From the NCBI GenBank assembly GCA_009842675.1, contig VYEX01000039.1, forward strand, positions 1 to 59,544: a stretch of 59,544 nucleotides of DNA, given 5' to 3'. Shown here piece by piece: positions 1-8,574 of this stretch. The translations under genes were made by a program, and so were the position numbers. Numbering within the stretch: the stretch's first letter is position 1; every line of letters starts with the position of its first letter. Source of the stretch: Acidimicrobiia bacterium (GTDB taxonomy: Bacteria > Actinomycetota > Acidimicrobiia > Acidimicrobiales > Bin134). Under the pieces are notes generated by a model. The model saw only the letters and a program-made list of their open reading frames with translations. It was not told the DNA's origin and searched no databases.

Positions 1-822
1 GCTCAGACTGACTACGTCCTTGAACGTTCGGAGATACCTTCGGAAATAGAAGCTCGGATTCTGGAGAGGTCATATGACGCCATAAATACTCTTCCTGGCG
101 ATGGAACCTCCGAATCTGGACCCTATGTGAGCAAGATAACGTGCGAAAAGCCGAATTCAATCGCTTACGTTCGAAATCTCGTTGAGCAGGCAAGTCTTGG
201 AGGGGAAGATCTTCAGGAAATTGAGGCTATAGAGGAGATTGGCCAATTTTCGTGGAGAGTTCCATGGAATGGCGGCTTCCTCCAATTTGGGTATCCCACA
301 GCCATCGACCCATGCATGGTTGAAATTCTATCGGGCACCGGTGGTGGAACAGTTTGGTGGTTCCCCTCACTATTTGGCGAACCTTATCTGTTGGCAAGGA
401 CATCTCATGATGGGAACGATTGGACCACGCCAGAGCGCTTCTCGCTTCCCTTTGAGACTCCTGCTTTGCGTCAATTCGGAGGCAATGTGGAACTGCCTTT
501 ACTTGAGGTGACGTCTGATGGCGAGAATTTGCTCTTGGCTACTGATGATGAAGATAAGGTCCTTGTTTGGGTTTCATACGACTTAGTTGAATGGGATAAA
601 TCTGAATTCTTGTTCCAACGGCCTGAAAACCTTCACCCGATGCTCCGACACTCATTTTATCTGGATGATGTAATATTGGGTCCAAATGGCTGGCTTTTGA
701 GAGCCGTTGCTACTGCGGTGCCTAGTGCTAGATCAATGGCTCCTGAAGACATAAGAGCCGAAGCCGTGTACATTTCCTTTGATGCTTGGGCAGATTGTTT
801 AGATGGTATGACGCTGGAGTGA
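1..822 (+). pseudogene. 5'-truncated secreted/propeller-like protein, first part (ends at in-frame TGA)
   Basis: The reading frame is open from base 1, so the gene starts outside the window; a GTG at 127 is the first internal start codon but is unlikely to be the real one. The protein shows recurring S-x-D-G-x-x-W-like strands (SHDGNDW near 405-425, SYDLVEW near 575-595), as in BNR/sialidase-type beta-propellers. It ends at TGA 820-822, but the same frame continues without another stop to 1428 with the same kind of repeats, so this looks like one gene split by a nonsense mutation. G+C in sampled lines is about 37-47%, against 65-70% in neighbours after 1428, suggesting foreign origin. Function unknown; the propeller idea is inference. 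Confidence 0.55.
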
Positions 823-1428
823 TTTACGGCGGACACTACATATGAATCCCGTGTCAGTCGATGTGTGACTTGGGACGAACTAGGAATAGACGAAGACACA
901 TTTTGGCGATACGCAAGCTTCCTTGGCAACAAACCATATCTTCAGAGTCCAAACTTCTCAGGTTGGGTGTTACCGCAAGAATGGGATGCAACGGTTTCTT
1001 CGAGAAATTCACGGGATTGGATCGAATTACCGTATATTGGCGAGAAGTTATGTTGCGATATTATCGGGACAAGTGCAGGCTACCTTGCATTGACCGAGCC
1101 ATATCTTGCAGGCTATAACCCACTGTGGAGCGGAACACAGAGAATGTTCTTTTCTCCAGACGGATACGAGTGGAAGCCAATTGAAACTCCAGATATAACA
1201 CATACGCAGTGGCACACTGACCACGATGGCACTCCCTTCGTGTTCATCTGGTCCATTCATAATCTCGGAGACAGCGTTCTTGTATCTGGGAATTGGTTTG
1301 CTGACTATTATTCGAGCCCTGTTGAACCGGCAATGTGGATCATTGATCCAGACGGAACCAATTGGCGGGAGATCGACCCAGCCGAGCACCCCGACTTGTC
1401 TAGGTACGTACGTCGGTACGAAGGCTAG
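823..1428 (+). pseudogene. second part of the interrupted propeller-like protein
   Basis: It continues in the same frame as 1-822 after the TGA at 820-822. The first start codon after the stop is GTG 865, which would give a 187-residue protein, but the frame is already coding-like between 823 and 864. It contains another propeller-type strand (SPDGYEW near 1155-1173) and a related one near its end (DPDGTNW). Base composition is as AT-rich as the first half. The TAG stop (1426-1428) lies in a CTAG palindrome that also provides the stop of the convergent P450 gene (1425-1427), and the change in base composition falls at this point. Alternatives are a separately translated short protein or a sequencing error at 820-822. 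Confidence 0.5.
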
Positions 1429-2615
1429 CGCCAGGTGATGTGGGCGGGGAGGTCGCTGTAGGCGAGGTTGGCGGGGAGAGGAGGGTACTCGAAGCCCGCC
1501 ACGGGGGTTAGGGCGGCCACTCGGTCCAGCAGGGTCTCGATGGCGGTGACTCCTTCGAGGCGGGCCAGGCTGGCCCCGGGGCAGACGTGGGCGCCGGCGC
1601 CGAAGGCCACATGGTTGAGCGGGTCGGGTCGGTCGAGCCGGAAGTCCTCGGGGTCGTCGTATTGCTCCTCGTCCCGATTGGCGGACGCCAAGCCCACCTC
1701 CACCCAGTCGCCCTGCTTCATGTCCACCCCGCCCAAGGCGGTGTCCTTCAGGCACCGCCGGGCCACTCGTGGGGCAGGCGAGTCGTGGCGCAGGGATTCT
1801 TCGACGAAGACCGGGATCAGCTCTCGGTCGGCTTCCAAGGCAGCCCAGGTGTCGGGCTCGACAATGAGCCGGTGCATGGAGTGGGCCAGCAGCCCCCGGG
1901 TGGTGTGAACCCCGCCCAGCACCATGGTCTGGAGCTGGTGGGCGATCACCGTGTCGCTGAGGGGCTCGCCTTCGATTTCGGCGTCCAAGAAAACCCTGTA
2001 GGTGTGTGAGGTGGGTTCGTCGGCCAACCGTTCCTGGGCCACCAAGTCCTTCAGGTAGCCGGTGATGGGCGGGCCGTCGGGGGCGTACTGGGGGCACACC
2101 GCCCGGAACATCACCGAGCCGTCCGACGACCACACCTTCAGGTTGTCGGCCCCGCCTTCGGGCAGGCCGATGATGTGGGCGATCACCTCGCAGGGGATGG
2201 GCACGGCGTAGTCGGCGTGTAGGTCGGCAGGGCCCTCGCCAGACAGGGCGTCAAGCAGCCGCTCGCAGGTCTCCCGCACGAACGGTTGGATTCTCATGGT
2301 GCGGTGGGGCCCCAGCGCCGAGTTGTACAGCCGGCGGATCTGCCCGTGGACCGGCTCGTCGATCTCAGGAAGGAACAGCTGCTCTTGGGGCACTTCCTCC
2401 ACGCCACCGAGCCCGGTGCCCGGCGTCATGTCGGAGCCGTAGGTGTCTACCGCGTACAGCAGTTCGTCGGCCTCTTGGCGACGGGTCAGGTAGTAGCCCA
2501 GCGGGGTCTTGGCCACCGGCCCCTGCTGGCGCAGCTCGGCCAAATGGTCGAAGGGCAGGCCGGTTTCGAAGTACTCAGGATTGTGGGGGTCGAACGCAGG
2601 GAGGGTGTCGGTCAT
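1425..2615 (-). CDS. cytochrome P450
   Basis: Soluble bacterial cytochrome P450 of 396 residues from the ATG at 2615 (MTDTLPAFDP). An upstream in-frame start at 2654 would overlap the preceding SDR, so the shorter start is chosen. Seen: I-helix GGVHTTRG, K-helix ESLR, and the haem loop FGAGAHVCPGASLARLE with the cysteine thiolate near residue 345. The I-helix acid of the usual (D/E)-T pair is replaced by His, with the threonines kept. It is the last gene of a leftward operon after a flavin monooxygenase and an SDR (14 nt after the SDR stop). Substrate unknown; the flanking Baeyer-Villiger-type enzyme and SDR suggest sequential oxidation of an alicyclic or terpenoid compound. A redox partner is not encoded nearby. 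Confidence 0.92.
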   Translation of the reverse strand: MTDTLPAFDPHNPEYFETGLPFDHLAELRQQGPVAKTPLGYYLTRRQEADELLYAVDTYGSDMTPGTGLGGVEEVPQEQLFLPEIDEPVHGQIRRLYNSALGPHRTMRIQPFVRETCERLLDALSGEGPADLHADYAVPIPCEVIAHIIGLPEGGADNLKVWSSDGSVMFRAVCPQYAPDGPPITGYLKDLVAQERLADEPTSHTYRVFLDAEIEGEPLSDTVIAHQLQTMVLGGVHTTRGLLAHSMHRLIVEPDTWAALEADRELIPVFVEESLRHDSPAPRVARRCLKDTALGGVDMKQGDWVEVGLASANRDEEQYDDPEDFRLDRPDPLNHVAFGAGAHVCPGASLARLEGVTAIETLLDRVAALTPVAGFEYPPLPANLAYSDLPAHITWR

Positions 2616-2629
2616 GGCTCTGCCGATCC

Positions 2630-3403
2630 CTATTCCTCGAACGATTCCCGCCACGGACCGGCCAGGTGCCCGCCGTCGATCACAAACTGGGCACCGGTGA
2701 CGTAGCTGGCCTCATCGCTGGCCAAGAACAGGGCCAGCGAGGCGATCTCGTGGGGCTCGCCCATGCGTTTGATGGGTTGCATGTCCATGAGCCGGTTGAG
2801 ACGGCCCAGCGTCTCAGGCGGTGCCTCTTGCACCATGGGGCTGTTGATCACTCCGGGGTGGATGGAGTTGACCCGCACCCCCAGCGGCCCCAGCTCGATG
2901 GCCGCCGAGCGGGTCATGCCCGTGACCGCGAACTTGCTGCCTGAGTAGCTGGTCATGCCCAGCACACCGACGATGCCGTCGATGGAGGAGATGTTCACAA
3001 TGGCACCGTTGCCGGTGGCCACCAGCGCGGCCTTGGCTGCCCGCATCCCCAAGTACACGCCGTGGAGGTTGATGTCGATCATCTCGTGGTGGGTCTTCAG
3101 GTCTAGACCCTTCAGCGTGCCGAACGCGCCGATACCGGCGTTGTTCACCAAGATGTCCAACTTGCCGAACCGCTCCACGGTGGCGGCTACTGCGGCTTCC
3201 CAGTCGTCTTCCCGGGTGACGTCGAGTTGCTGATAGAAGGCGTCGGGCCCCAGCTCGGCGGCCAGCTGTTCCCCGAGCACGTCCCGCAGGTCGGTGATGG
3301 CCACTTTGGCCCCCTCAGCCACAAACCGGCGGGCCTCCGCCTCACCTTGGCCCCGTGCGCTGCCGGTAATTAGCGCCACCTTTCCTTCCAACCTTCCGCT
3401 CAT
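2630..3403 (-). CDS. SDR family oxidoreductase (3alpha/20beta-hydroxysteroid dehydrogenase-like)
   Basis: Classical short-chain dehydrogenase of 257 residues, expected to be a cytosolic NAD(H)-dependent alcohol/ketone oxidoreductase. Seen: the cofactor loop TGSARGQG near residues 14-21, NNAG in the central sheet, catalytic NISS and the YSGSK pair, and the C-terminal motif GGHLAGPW. A good ribosome site (GGAGG) precedes the ATG at 3403. It sits 49 nt after the flavin monooxygenase and 14 nt before the P450, so the three are probably one transcript. Its closest relative by eye in this window is the SDR at 9661-10446 (shared ISSIDG and S-Y-x-x-SK-x-AV segments), which belongs to the neighbouring unit controlled by the same DNA element. 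Confidence 0.93.
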   Translation of the reverse strand: MSGRLEGKVALITGSARGQGEAEARRFVAEGAKVAITDLRDVLGEQLAAELGPDAFYQQLDVTREDDWEAAVAATVERFGKLDILVNNAGIGAFGTLKGLDLKTHHEMIDINLHGVYLGMRAAKAALVATGNGAIVNISSIDGIVGVLGMTSYSGSKFAVTGMTRSAAIELGPLGVRVNSIHPGVINSPMVQEAPPETLGRLNRLMDMQPIKRMGEPHEIASLALFLASDEASYVTGAQFVIDGGHLAGPWRESFEE

Positions 3404-3452
3404 TGCCGTCGCCTCCTGCCGATCTGGGTGTTTCTTGCTTACGGGGTCGAAT

Positions 3453-4946
3453 TCAGTCCGCAGGCAAAGAAGCCACCTCGTAGGCGTCTTCGTCGATGGT
3501 GGCGATCTGGTCCTTGAAGGTGGTCATGTTGTGGGGCCACTGGGTGACGATTCGGCCGCTGGGGCTGCGGTAGTAGCCGTTGCAGCTGGCGTTCCAGGGC
3601 CTGATTTCGGAGATGCCCTCCTGCACCCACTGGTTGTAGTCGGCCATGGGCTCGGCTTTGACGTCCACCCAGGCCAGGCGCTGCTCGGCCAGGCGTTGGA
3701 TGTGGGCCAGGGCGTAGTCCACCTGGTACTCGATCATGGTGATGATCGAGCCGTTGTTGGTGTTGGGGCCGTACAGCATGAACAGGTTGGGGAACCCGGT
3801 GGTGGTTATGCCCATGTAGGCGGTGGCCCCGTCGTCCCAGGCATCGTTGATGTGCAGCCCGCCTCGGCCGATCACCTCGATGGCCGACAGGTACTTGGTA
3901 GTGGAGAAACCGGTGGCCAGCACCATGGTGTCCATCACGTGCTCGGTGCCGTCGGTGGTGAGGACACCCTTGGGGGTGATGCGCTCGATGGCCTCGGTCA
4001 CCAGCTCCACATTCGAGCGGTTGTAGGTGGTGAAGTACTCGTTGTGGAACAGCGGCCGCTTGCATCCCCACATGTGGGTGGGGGTGAGCTTGGCCCGCAG
4101 CTCGGGATCGGCCACCGCCCCAAGGGCCTGTAGGCCGATGGCTTCCATCTCGGCCTGCCTCTCGGGGTCTTTGAAGGCCATGCCGGTGTCCACCTGCTCG
4201 AACAACTCGTCGCGGCGAGCCACCACGATGCTGGGATCGGCCTGGCGAGCGGCCATCTCCTCGGGGGTATAGGGGTCGTCCTCTTTGGGCAGCACCCAGT
4301 TGGCGGTGCGCTGAAATACGTAGAGCTGGCCCACCTCCAAGGCGATCTCGGGCACTAGCTGCACCGCGCTGGCCGCGGAGCCGATCACTCCGACGGTTTC
4401 GCCGGCCAGATTGTGTTCCCAGTCCCACCGGGCCGAGTGGATGGTCTTGCCCTCGAACGAACCCAAGCCTTCGATCTGGGGCAGGGGAACGTCGTTGAAC
4501 ATGCCCAGCGCGCTGATCACCACATCGGCGGTCACCTCGGCGCCGGATTCAGTGGTCAGGGTCCAAGTGGCGCTGTCCTCGTCCCACCGGGCCGAGATCA
4601 CGGCATCGTTGAAGCGACAGTGGGGGAGCACCCCGTACTTCTCAGCGCAATACTCCATGTAGCGCAATATCTCGGGCTGGCGGGCGTACGGACGGGTCCA
4701 CTCGGTGTTCACTTCGAAGGAGAACGAGTAGAGCTCCGACTGGATGTCGCAAGCGCAGCCGGGGTAGCGGTTGTGGTACCAGGTGCCGCCCACACCGCTG
4801 CCTTTCTCCAGCACGGTGAAGTTCTCAAACCCCGACTGGCGGAGCCGGATGGCGGCGCACAAACCGCCTGGCCCGGCCCCGATGATGGCGATCCGCAGAT
4901 CCCGCTCCCCGTTGCCGCTGGTTGCTCCTGCTGACTGTGTGCTCAT
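3453..4946 (-). CDS. flavin-containing / Baeyer-Villiger-type monooxygenase
   Basis: FAD- and NADPH-dependent monooxygenase, about 497 residues from ATG 4946. A GTG two codons upstream (4952) is possible, but AAGGGG is better spaced for the ATG. Seen: N-terminal FAD loop GAGPGG (residues 23-28), a GGTWYHNRYPG segment typical of the family, the BVMO fingerprint F-x-G-x-x-x-H-x-x-x-W as FEGKTIHSARW, an NADPH loop GSAASA, and the ATGF segment. Known BVMOs insert oxygen next to a ketone to make esters or lactones. It is first in the operon with an SDR and a P450, a combination able to take an alkane/alcohol through ketone to ester. The start lies 29 nt from the conserved element at 4975-5010. Confidence 0.93.
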   Translation of the reverse strand: MSTQSAGATSGNGERDLRIAIIGAGPGGLCAAIRLRQSGFENFTVLEKGSGVGGTWYHNRYPGCACDIQSELYSFSFEVNTEWTRPYARQPEILRYMEYCAEKYGVLPHCRFNDAVISARWDEDSATWTLTTESGAEVTADVVISALGMFNDVPLPQIEGLGSFEGKTIHSARWDWEHNLAGETVGVIGSAASAVQLVPEIALEVGQLYVFQRTANWVLPKEDDPYTPEEMAARQADPSIVVARRDELFEQVDTGMAFKDPERQAEMEAIGLQALGAVADPELRAKLTPTHMWGCKRPLFHNEYFTTYNRSNVELVTEAIERITPKGVLTTDGTEHVMDTMVLATGFSTTKYLSAIEVIGRGGLHINDAWDDGATAYMGITTTGFPNLFMLYGPNTNNGSIITMIEYQVDYALAHIQRLAEQRLAWVDVKAEPMADYNQWVQEGISEIRPWNASCNGYYRSPSGRIVTQWPHNMTTFKDQIATIDEDAYEVASLPAD

Positions 4947-4974
4947 GTCCACCCCTTGCGTGCGTCCGGAAAAC

Positions 4975-5010
4975 GCTACCCTTGTGGCCGCAGCGGTTAG
5001 AAAACGTAGG
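4975..5010. promoter_or_regulatory. conserved 36-bp element, copy A (divergent promoter)
   Basis: It lies between the leftward monooxygenase operon and the rightward GPP34-P450 gene. It matches 9620-9655 at about 28 of 36 positions with no gap: shared blocks GCTACCCT, GCCGC and GTTAGAAAACG keep exact spacing. On the minus strand it contains GGGTAGCGT, a possible extended TANNNT -10 box, upstream of the ATG at 4946. GAAAACG occurs at both ends of the element as a direct repeat. Role as activator site or promoter is inferred from position and conservation. Confidence 0.6.
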
Positions 5011-5112
5011 GAACATCGGGCGCTTCAAGAGCCTTAGGAAAAGGGCTGAGTTGTTGTTGTGGAAAGTGCCAATGGTTAGAGTCCCTAGCGTGGGAGAGGC
5101 AGAAAAACGCTT

Positions 5113-7140
5113 ATGACGGTTACCGAAAATGACGCGACCGCCACCCAGTTGACGCTGCTTGACGAGCTTGTCCTGACGCTTCTGAACGAGGAGAGCGGCT
5201 ATTTTCGCCAGGTTCCCGGCTGGAATCTGAACTGCGCCGTCGTGGGGGCCGCGCTCGCCGAGCTGTCGCTCATCTATCGCATCGACACCGACATGGAGTC
5301 CTTGATCCTTCTGGATCAGACCAGGACGGGCGACCCTTGTCTCGATCCGATTCTCTCCGAGATTGTCAAAGAGCCGGTTCAGCGCAACGCCCAATATTGG
5401 ATTGAGCGGCTCGCTCCGAAAGCAGACTCGATCATCGATACGACGCTGGCTCGCTTGGTCGACATGAAGATCCTGCAACACCACGAAGGGGATTTCTGGT
5501 CTCTGGCTCAAGGGGCCTGGAAGTCGGGATTCCACACCAGCTCCGAAGTGGGCACTGCCGTCGAGTTCGTGAAGACCCGCATCAGCAGGGCGATATTCAA
5601 CAACGAGATTCCCGGCCCTAGAGACGTCGTCATCATCTGTCTCATCGACACCTGTGACGTCTTGCGCTACATCTTCGAACTTGATGAGGAGTCGGAGGCG
5701 CGCGTCGAGCAGATCTGCAAGATGGACCTGATCGGTCGTTCCATCGCCGATGCGGTCAGCGAGAACATCGCCGTGTCGTTGTTCCAGCGAACCGCACTGA
5801 CCAGGGCGATTCCCCGGCTCAAGCTGCGCAAGGTGATGCGCAGCAAGCAACTCCGCAAGGGCAACGTGCCCGCATTCATGGCTGAACTCCACAAGGAGTA
5901 CGGCCCGGTATTCGACGTCAAGGTGCCATTCCAGGGTCGCATGATCTTTTTGGCCGGGCCCGAGACCAATCATTGGGTACACCGCCATGGCCGCATGCAC
6001 CTGCGAGCCAGGGACTATCTGGAGGACTTCGAGAAGGTCTACGGCGGGGTGGGGCTGCTGCCCGCTCTCGACGGTGCCGATCACTTCCGGTATCGGAAGT
6101 CCATTCAGCCGGGCTATGCCCGCGGGAGGCTGGAAGAACAGCTCGACATGGTCTTCTCCAAAGCTCGGGAGAACCTGGCGACTTGGAACGTTGGCGAAGC
6201 GGACATTGCGGTGACCATGTGCCGGAATCTGATCAACTCGGAGCTGTCACCGCTGACCATTGGCATTGACTCAAATGACGTATCCGATGATATGCACAAG
6301 TTCAAGGAGCGGGCGCTCAAGACTCACCTGGCCAAGACCCTCCCCAAGTTCATGCTGCACACTCCCTCGATGAGGCGCCGGGCGAAGCTCATCGACGACG
6401 TAGTGGATCGGGTTTTGCGGGTCCACACGCCCGCCCAGCGTGCGGGATGTCCCCGGGATCTTGCCGATGAGCTGTTGAATATGCACGGCAGTGATCGGCA
6501 GTTCCTGCCAGAGTCGAACCTGCGATTCGTGCTCTCGGCACCGTTGATCGCCAGCATGTACGTGGGCGATCAACTCTCCTTCATTGCCTACGCCATGCTG
6601 GCGCAGCCGGAATACCTCGAGAAGATCCGCGACGAGGCCGATGCCCTGTTCTCCAACGGCGATCCTGACCGCGAGACGCTCACCGGGCCGGCGATCGACG
6701 TCACTCGACGCTTCATCATGGAGTGCCTGCGCATGTATCCCATCGTCCCGATGTCGGTGCGCAACGTGATGAACAAGTGTGTGGTCGAGGGCTACGAACT
6801 GCCGGAAGGGGCTCGGATCTTCATCGCCCAAACGGCAACGCACTACATGAGCGATCACTTCCCCGATCCCTTCACGTTCGACATCGGCCGCTACGAGGCA
6901 CCCCGCAAAGAGCACATCGGCTCCACCTACGCCCCCTACGGGCTGGGGACGCACACCTGCCTGGGCATCCGCTGGACGGAACTTCAGTTGGCCATCAACC
7001 TGCTGATGATGGTGCATTACTACGATCTGGAGATTGCCCCTAAGAAGTACAAGCTCAAGATCAGCCCGTTCCCGTCGATGTCGCCAAACAAGAAGCTCAA
7101 GTTCCGGGTCGCCGGGAAGCGCCACGAACTGCCCGTCTGA
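5113..7140 (+). CDS. GPP34 (GOLPH3-like) domain fused to cytochrome P450
   Basis: A 675-residue fusion. Residues ~12-225 resemble the GPP34/GOLPH3 family (LLDELVLTLLNEESG opening, then alternating helices with a DP-x-LDPIL segment); the eukaryotic member binds PI4P at Golgi membranes, and actinobacterial copies are largely uncharacterised. Residues ~236-675 are a P450: ExxR as ECLR (537-540) and the haem loop YGLGTHTCLG with Cys616. In the I-helix, the stretch that should carry the Gly-x-(Asp/Glu)-Thr oxygen-activation motif reads IASMYV (479-484), so the acid-alcohol pair is absent. This hints at a non-monooxygenase P450 (isomerase, dehydratase or peroxygenase-like) or a peripheral-membrane enzyme on a lipid. 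It converges on the FAD oxidoreductase; sampled G+C is lower than in flanking genes. Confidence 0.85.
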   Translation: MTVTENDATATQLTLLDELVLTLLNEESGYFRQVPGWNLNCAVVGAALAELSLIYRIDTDMESLILLDQTRTGDPCLDPILSEIVKEPVQRNAQYWIERLAPKADSIIDTTLARLVDMKILQHHEGDFWSLAQGAWKSGFHTSSEVGTAVEFVKTRISRAIFNNEIPGPRDVVIICLIDTCDVLRYIFELDEESEARVEQICKMDLIGRSIADAVSENIAVSLFQRTALTRAIPRLKLRKVMRSKQLRKGNVPAFMAELHKEYGPVFDVKVPFQGRMIFLAGPETNHWVHRHGRMHLRARDYLEDFEKVYGGVGLLPALDGADHFRYRKSIQPGYARGRLEEQLDMVFSKARENLATWNVGEADIAVTMCRNLINSELSPLTIGIDSNDVSDDMHKFKERALKTHLAKTLPKFMLHTPSMRRRAKLIDDVVDRVLRVHTPAQRAGCPRDLADELLNMHGSDRQFLPESNLRFVLSAPLIASMYVGDQLSFIAYAMLAQPEYLEKIRDEADALFSNGDPDRETLTGPAIDVTRRFIMECLRMYPIVPMSVRNVMNKCVVEGYELPEGARIFIAQTATHYMSDHFPDPFTFDIGRYEAPRKEHIGSTYAPYGLGTHTCLGIRWTELQLAINLLMMVHYYDLEIAPKKYKLKISPFPSMSPNKKLKFRVAGKRHELPV

Positions 7141-7173
7141 CCCAGCATCGCTAAGCAGAAGAGAATTTGGCGA

Positions 7174-8562
7174 CTAGCGCCTCGCCCTCTTGAACCGCCA
7201 GCCGTACATGATGCTCCCGTAGTAGTTGAAGGTCCGTCTGGCGTCGGGGTCGTTGAACGGGTAACCCGCCCCCATCTGCCGGGCCGCGGCCATTCCGGTG
7301 ATGAAGCAGGTTTCCTGGCTGTTGATCAGGGTGTGGGCACCGCAGTGCCACGTACGCCGCTTGCCCTGGATGAAGCGGAACATGTTGACGATCAGGGTGA
7401 CGTGACGCACGTCGTGGACGACGTGTTGGAACCACCACTTCTTGACGATCTTGTCTTCATCGATCGGGCTGATCGCGTTGTAAGTCACCAGACAGGGCTT
7501 GTCAGACCGGCTCACCCATGGTTGCTGGTTGTGCATGATGTAGGTGATCTCGTAGTTGTCGGGTCGGGCGCCGTACTGAGCGATGTGGTTGCTGCGGGTG
7601 GTCAGGGGCTTGGCCTCGTTGTCGGGGAGAACCGAGGAGTCGAAGTGAACGACGGTGTGGTTGTGGAGTTCGCTCTCGTAGCGAATCGACGAGAGCAGAC
7701 AGCGCTCGAGGGCGGTGGGCTTGTCCAGCATCATCAGCGTCTGGTTGGCGTTGCACGCGAACACGACTTCGTCGAACTCTTCCCGGACGCCATCTGCGTC
7801 AACCACCACAACACCGGACTTCGACCGGTACACCTTTTGAACCGGCCGGTTCAGGTAGATCTTGTCCCGAAAGCCGGCTGACAAGTGTTGGTATATGCGC
7901 TGCGTTCCCTGATCCCACGTCTGCATGGGCGTAGCCGACTCGATGTCGAAAAACTCCAGATACCGGGCGAATAGGGATGCCGGCATATCGAACACGTTCG
8001 TGGCCATGAGGAAGTTGACGAACATGGGCTTGAGGATCTTGTACCGGAAGTCGCCGGAGAACCCGCCCAGATTCAGCAGCGTGCCCATGCTGATGTAGTT
8101 GAATGGATTGAGGAAGTTCAGGAACTTCGACTGGGATCGGCTCAACCAGCCCACCCGTTGCACCCGCCGCAGGAGTCGTTGGAATTTGGCAATTTCCGCA
8201 TGCAGTTGCTGCCTGATTTCGGAGTCGAAATCGTGGGCGTAGATCTGTCCTGCGTACTTCACGCTGTAGCTGAACTTCGTGTCGATTCGCTCGATTCCAA
8301 ACTGCTCCATCAAAAGCAAGATGTGTTCATAGACGGAGGGGATCAAGACAGTGACCGACATGTCGAAGGGAATAGACCCGCCATCGTCCTGGGGCATGTC
8401 AACGGTGATCGCGTTGCCACCAAGCAGTTCCTGTGCTTCGTACAGTCGGAAATCGAAGCGGTCCGGCTGTTGATGCAGGGCCCACGCGGCCCCCAGCCCT
8501 GAGACCCCACCGCCCACTATGGCGATTTTGCGCGGCGGTTTCTGCGTCTTGCCGTTTGTCAT
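7174..8562 (-). CDS. NAD/FAD-binding oxidoreductase (amine-oxidase fold, COG2907-like)
   Basis: A 462-residue flavoprotein. Seen: N-terminal dinucleotide fold IVGGGVSGLGAAWAL followed by an acidic strand end (LYEAQE), a long helical substrate region, and the C-terminal FAD segment AHTLINSQETCFITG. The pattern matches predicted FAD-binding proteins of the amine oxidase/phytoene desaturase superfamily, which desaturate or isomerise lipids and isoprenoids; some relatives sit next to fatty-acid-modifying enzymes. It starts 12 nt after the Rieske oxygenase stop, so the two are co-transcribed, and ends 33 nt from the convergent GPP34-P450. Sampled G+C is about 57-60%, below the 65-70% of the flanks. 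The precise reaction is unknown. Confidence 0.8.
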   Translation of the reverse strand: MTNGKTQKPPRKIAIVGGGVSGLGAAWALHQQPDRFDFRLYEAQELLGGNAITVDMPQDDGGSIPFDMSVTVLIPSVYEHILLLMEQFGIERIDTKFSYSVKYAGQIYAHDFDSEIRQQLHAEIAKFQRLLRRVQRVGWLSRSQSKFLNFLNPFNYISMGTLLNLGGFSGDFRYKILKPMFVNFLMATNVFDMPASLFARYLEFFDIESATPMQTWDQGTQRIYQHLSAGFRDKIYLNRPVQKVYRSKSGVVVVDADGVREEFDEVVFACNANQTLMMLDKPTALERCLLSSIRYESELHNHTVVHFDSSVLPDNEAKPLTTRSNHIAQYGARPDNYEITYIMHNQQPWVSRSDKPCLVTYNAISPIDEDKIVKKWWFQHVVHDVRHVTLIVNMFRFIQGKRRTWHCGAHTLINSQETCFITGMAAARQMGAGYPFNDPDARRTFNYYGSIMYGWRFKRARR

Positions 8563-8574
8563 TGCCAGCTATCC

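Noticed and set aside
820-822. In-frame TGA considered as a second selenocysteine codon
   Set aside because: No Cys-like position is predicted there by neighbouring residues, no SECIS-like hairpin follows, and the surrounding gene is AT-rich and looks decayed.
4825-6084. Long minus-strand frame over the monooxygenase and GPP34-P450 genes
   Set aside because: It spans two divergent genes and their shared promoter element, has no recognisable domains, and fits only as an antisense shadow of high-GC coding sequence.
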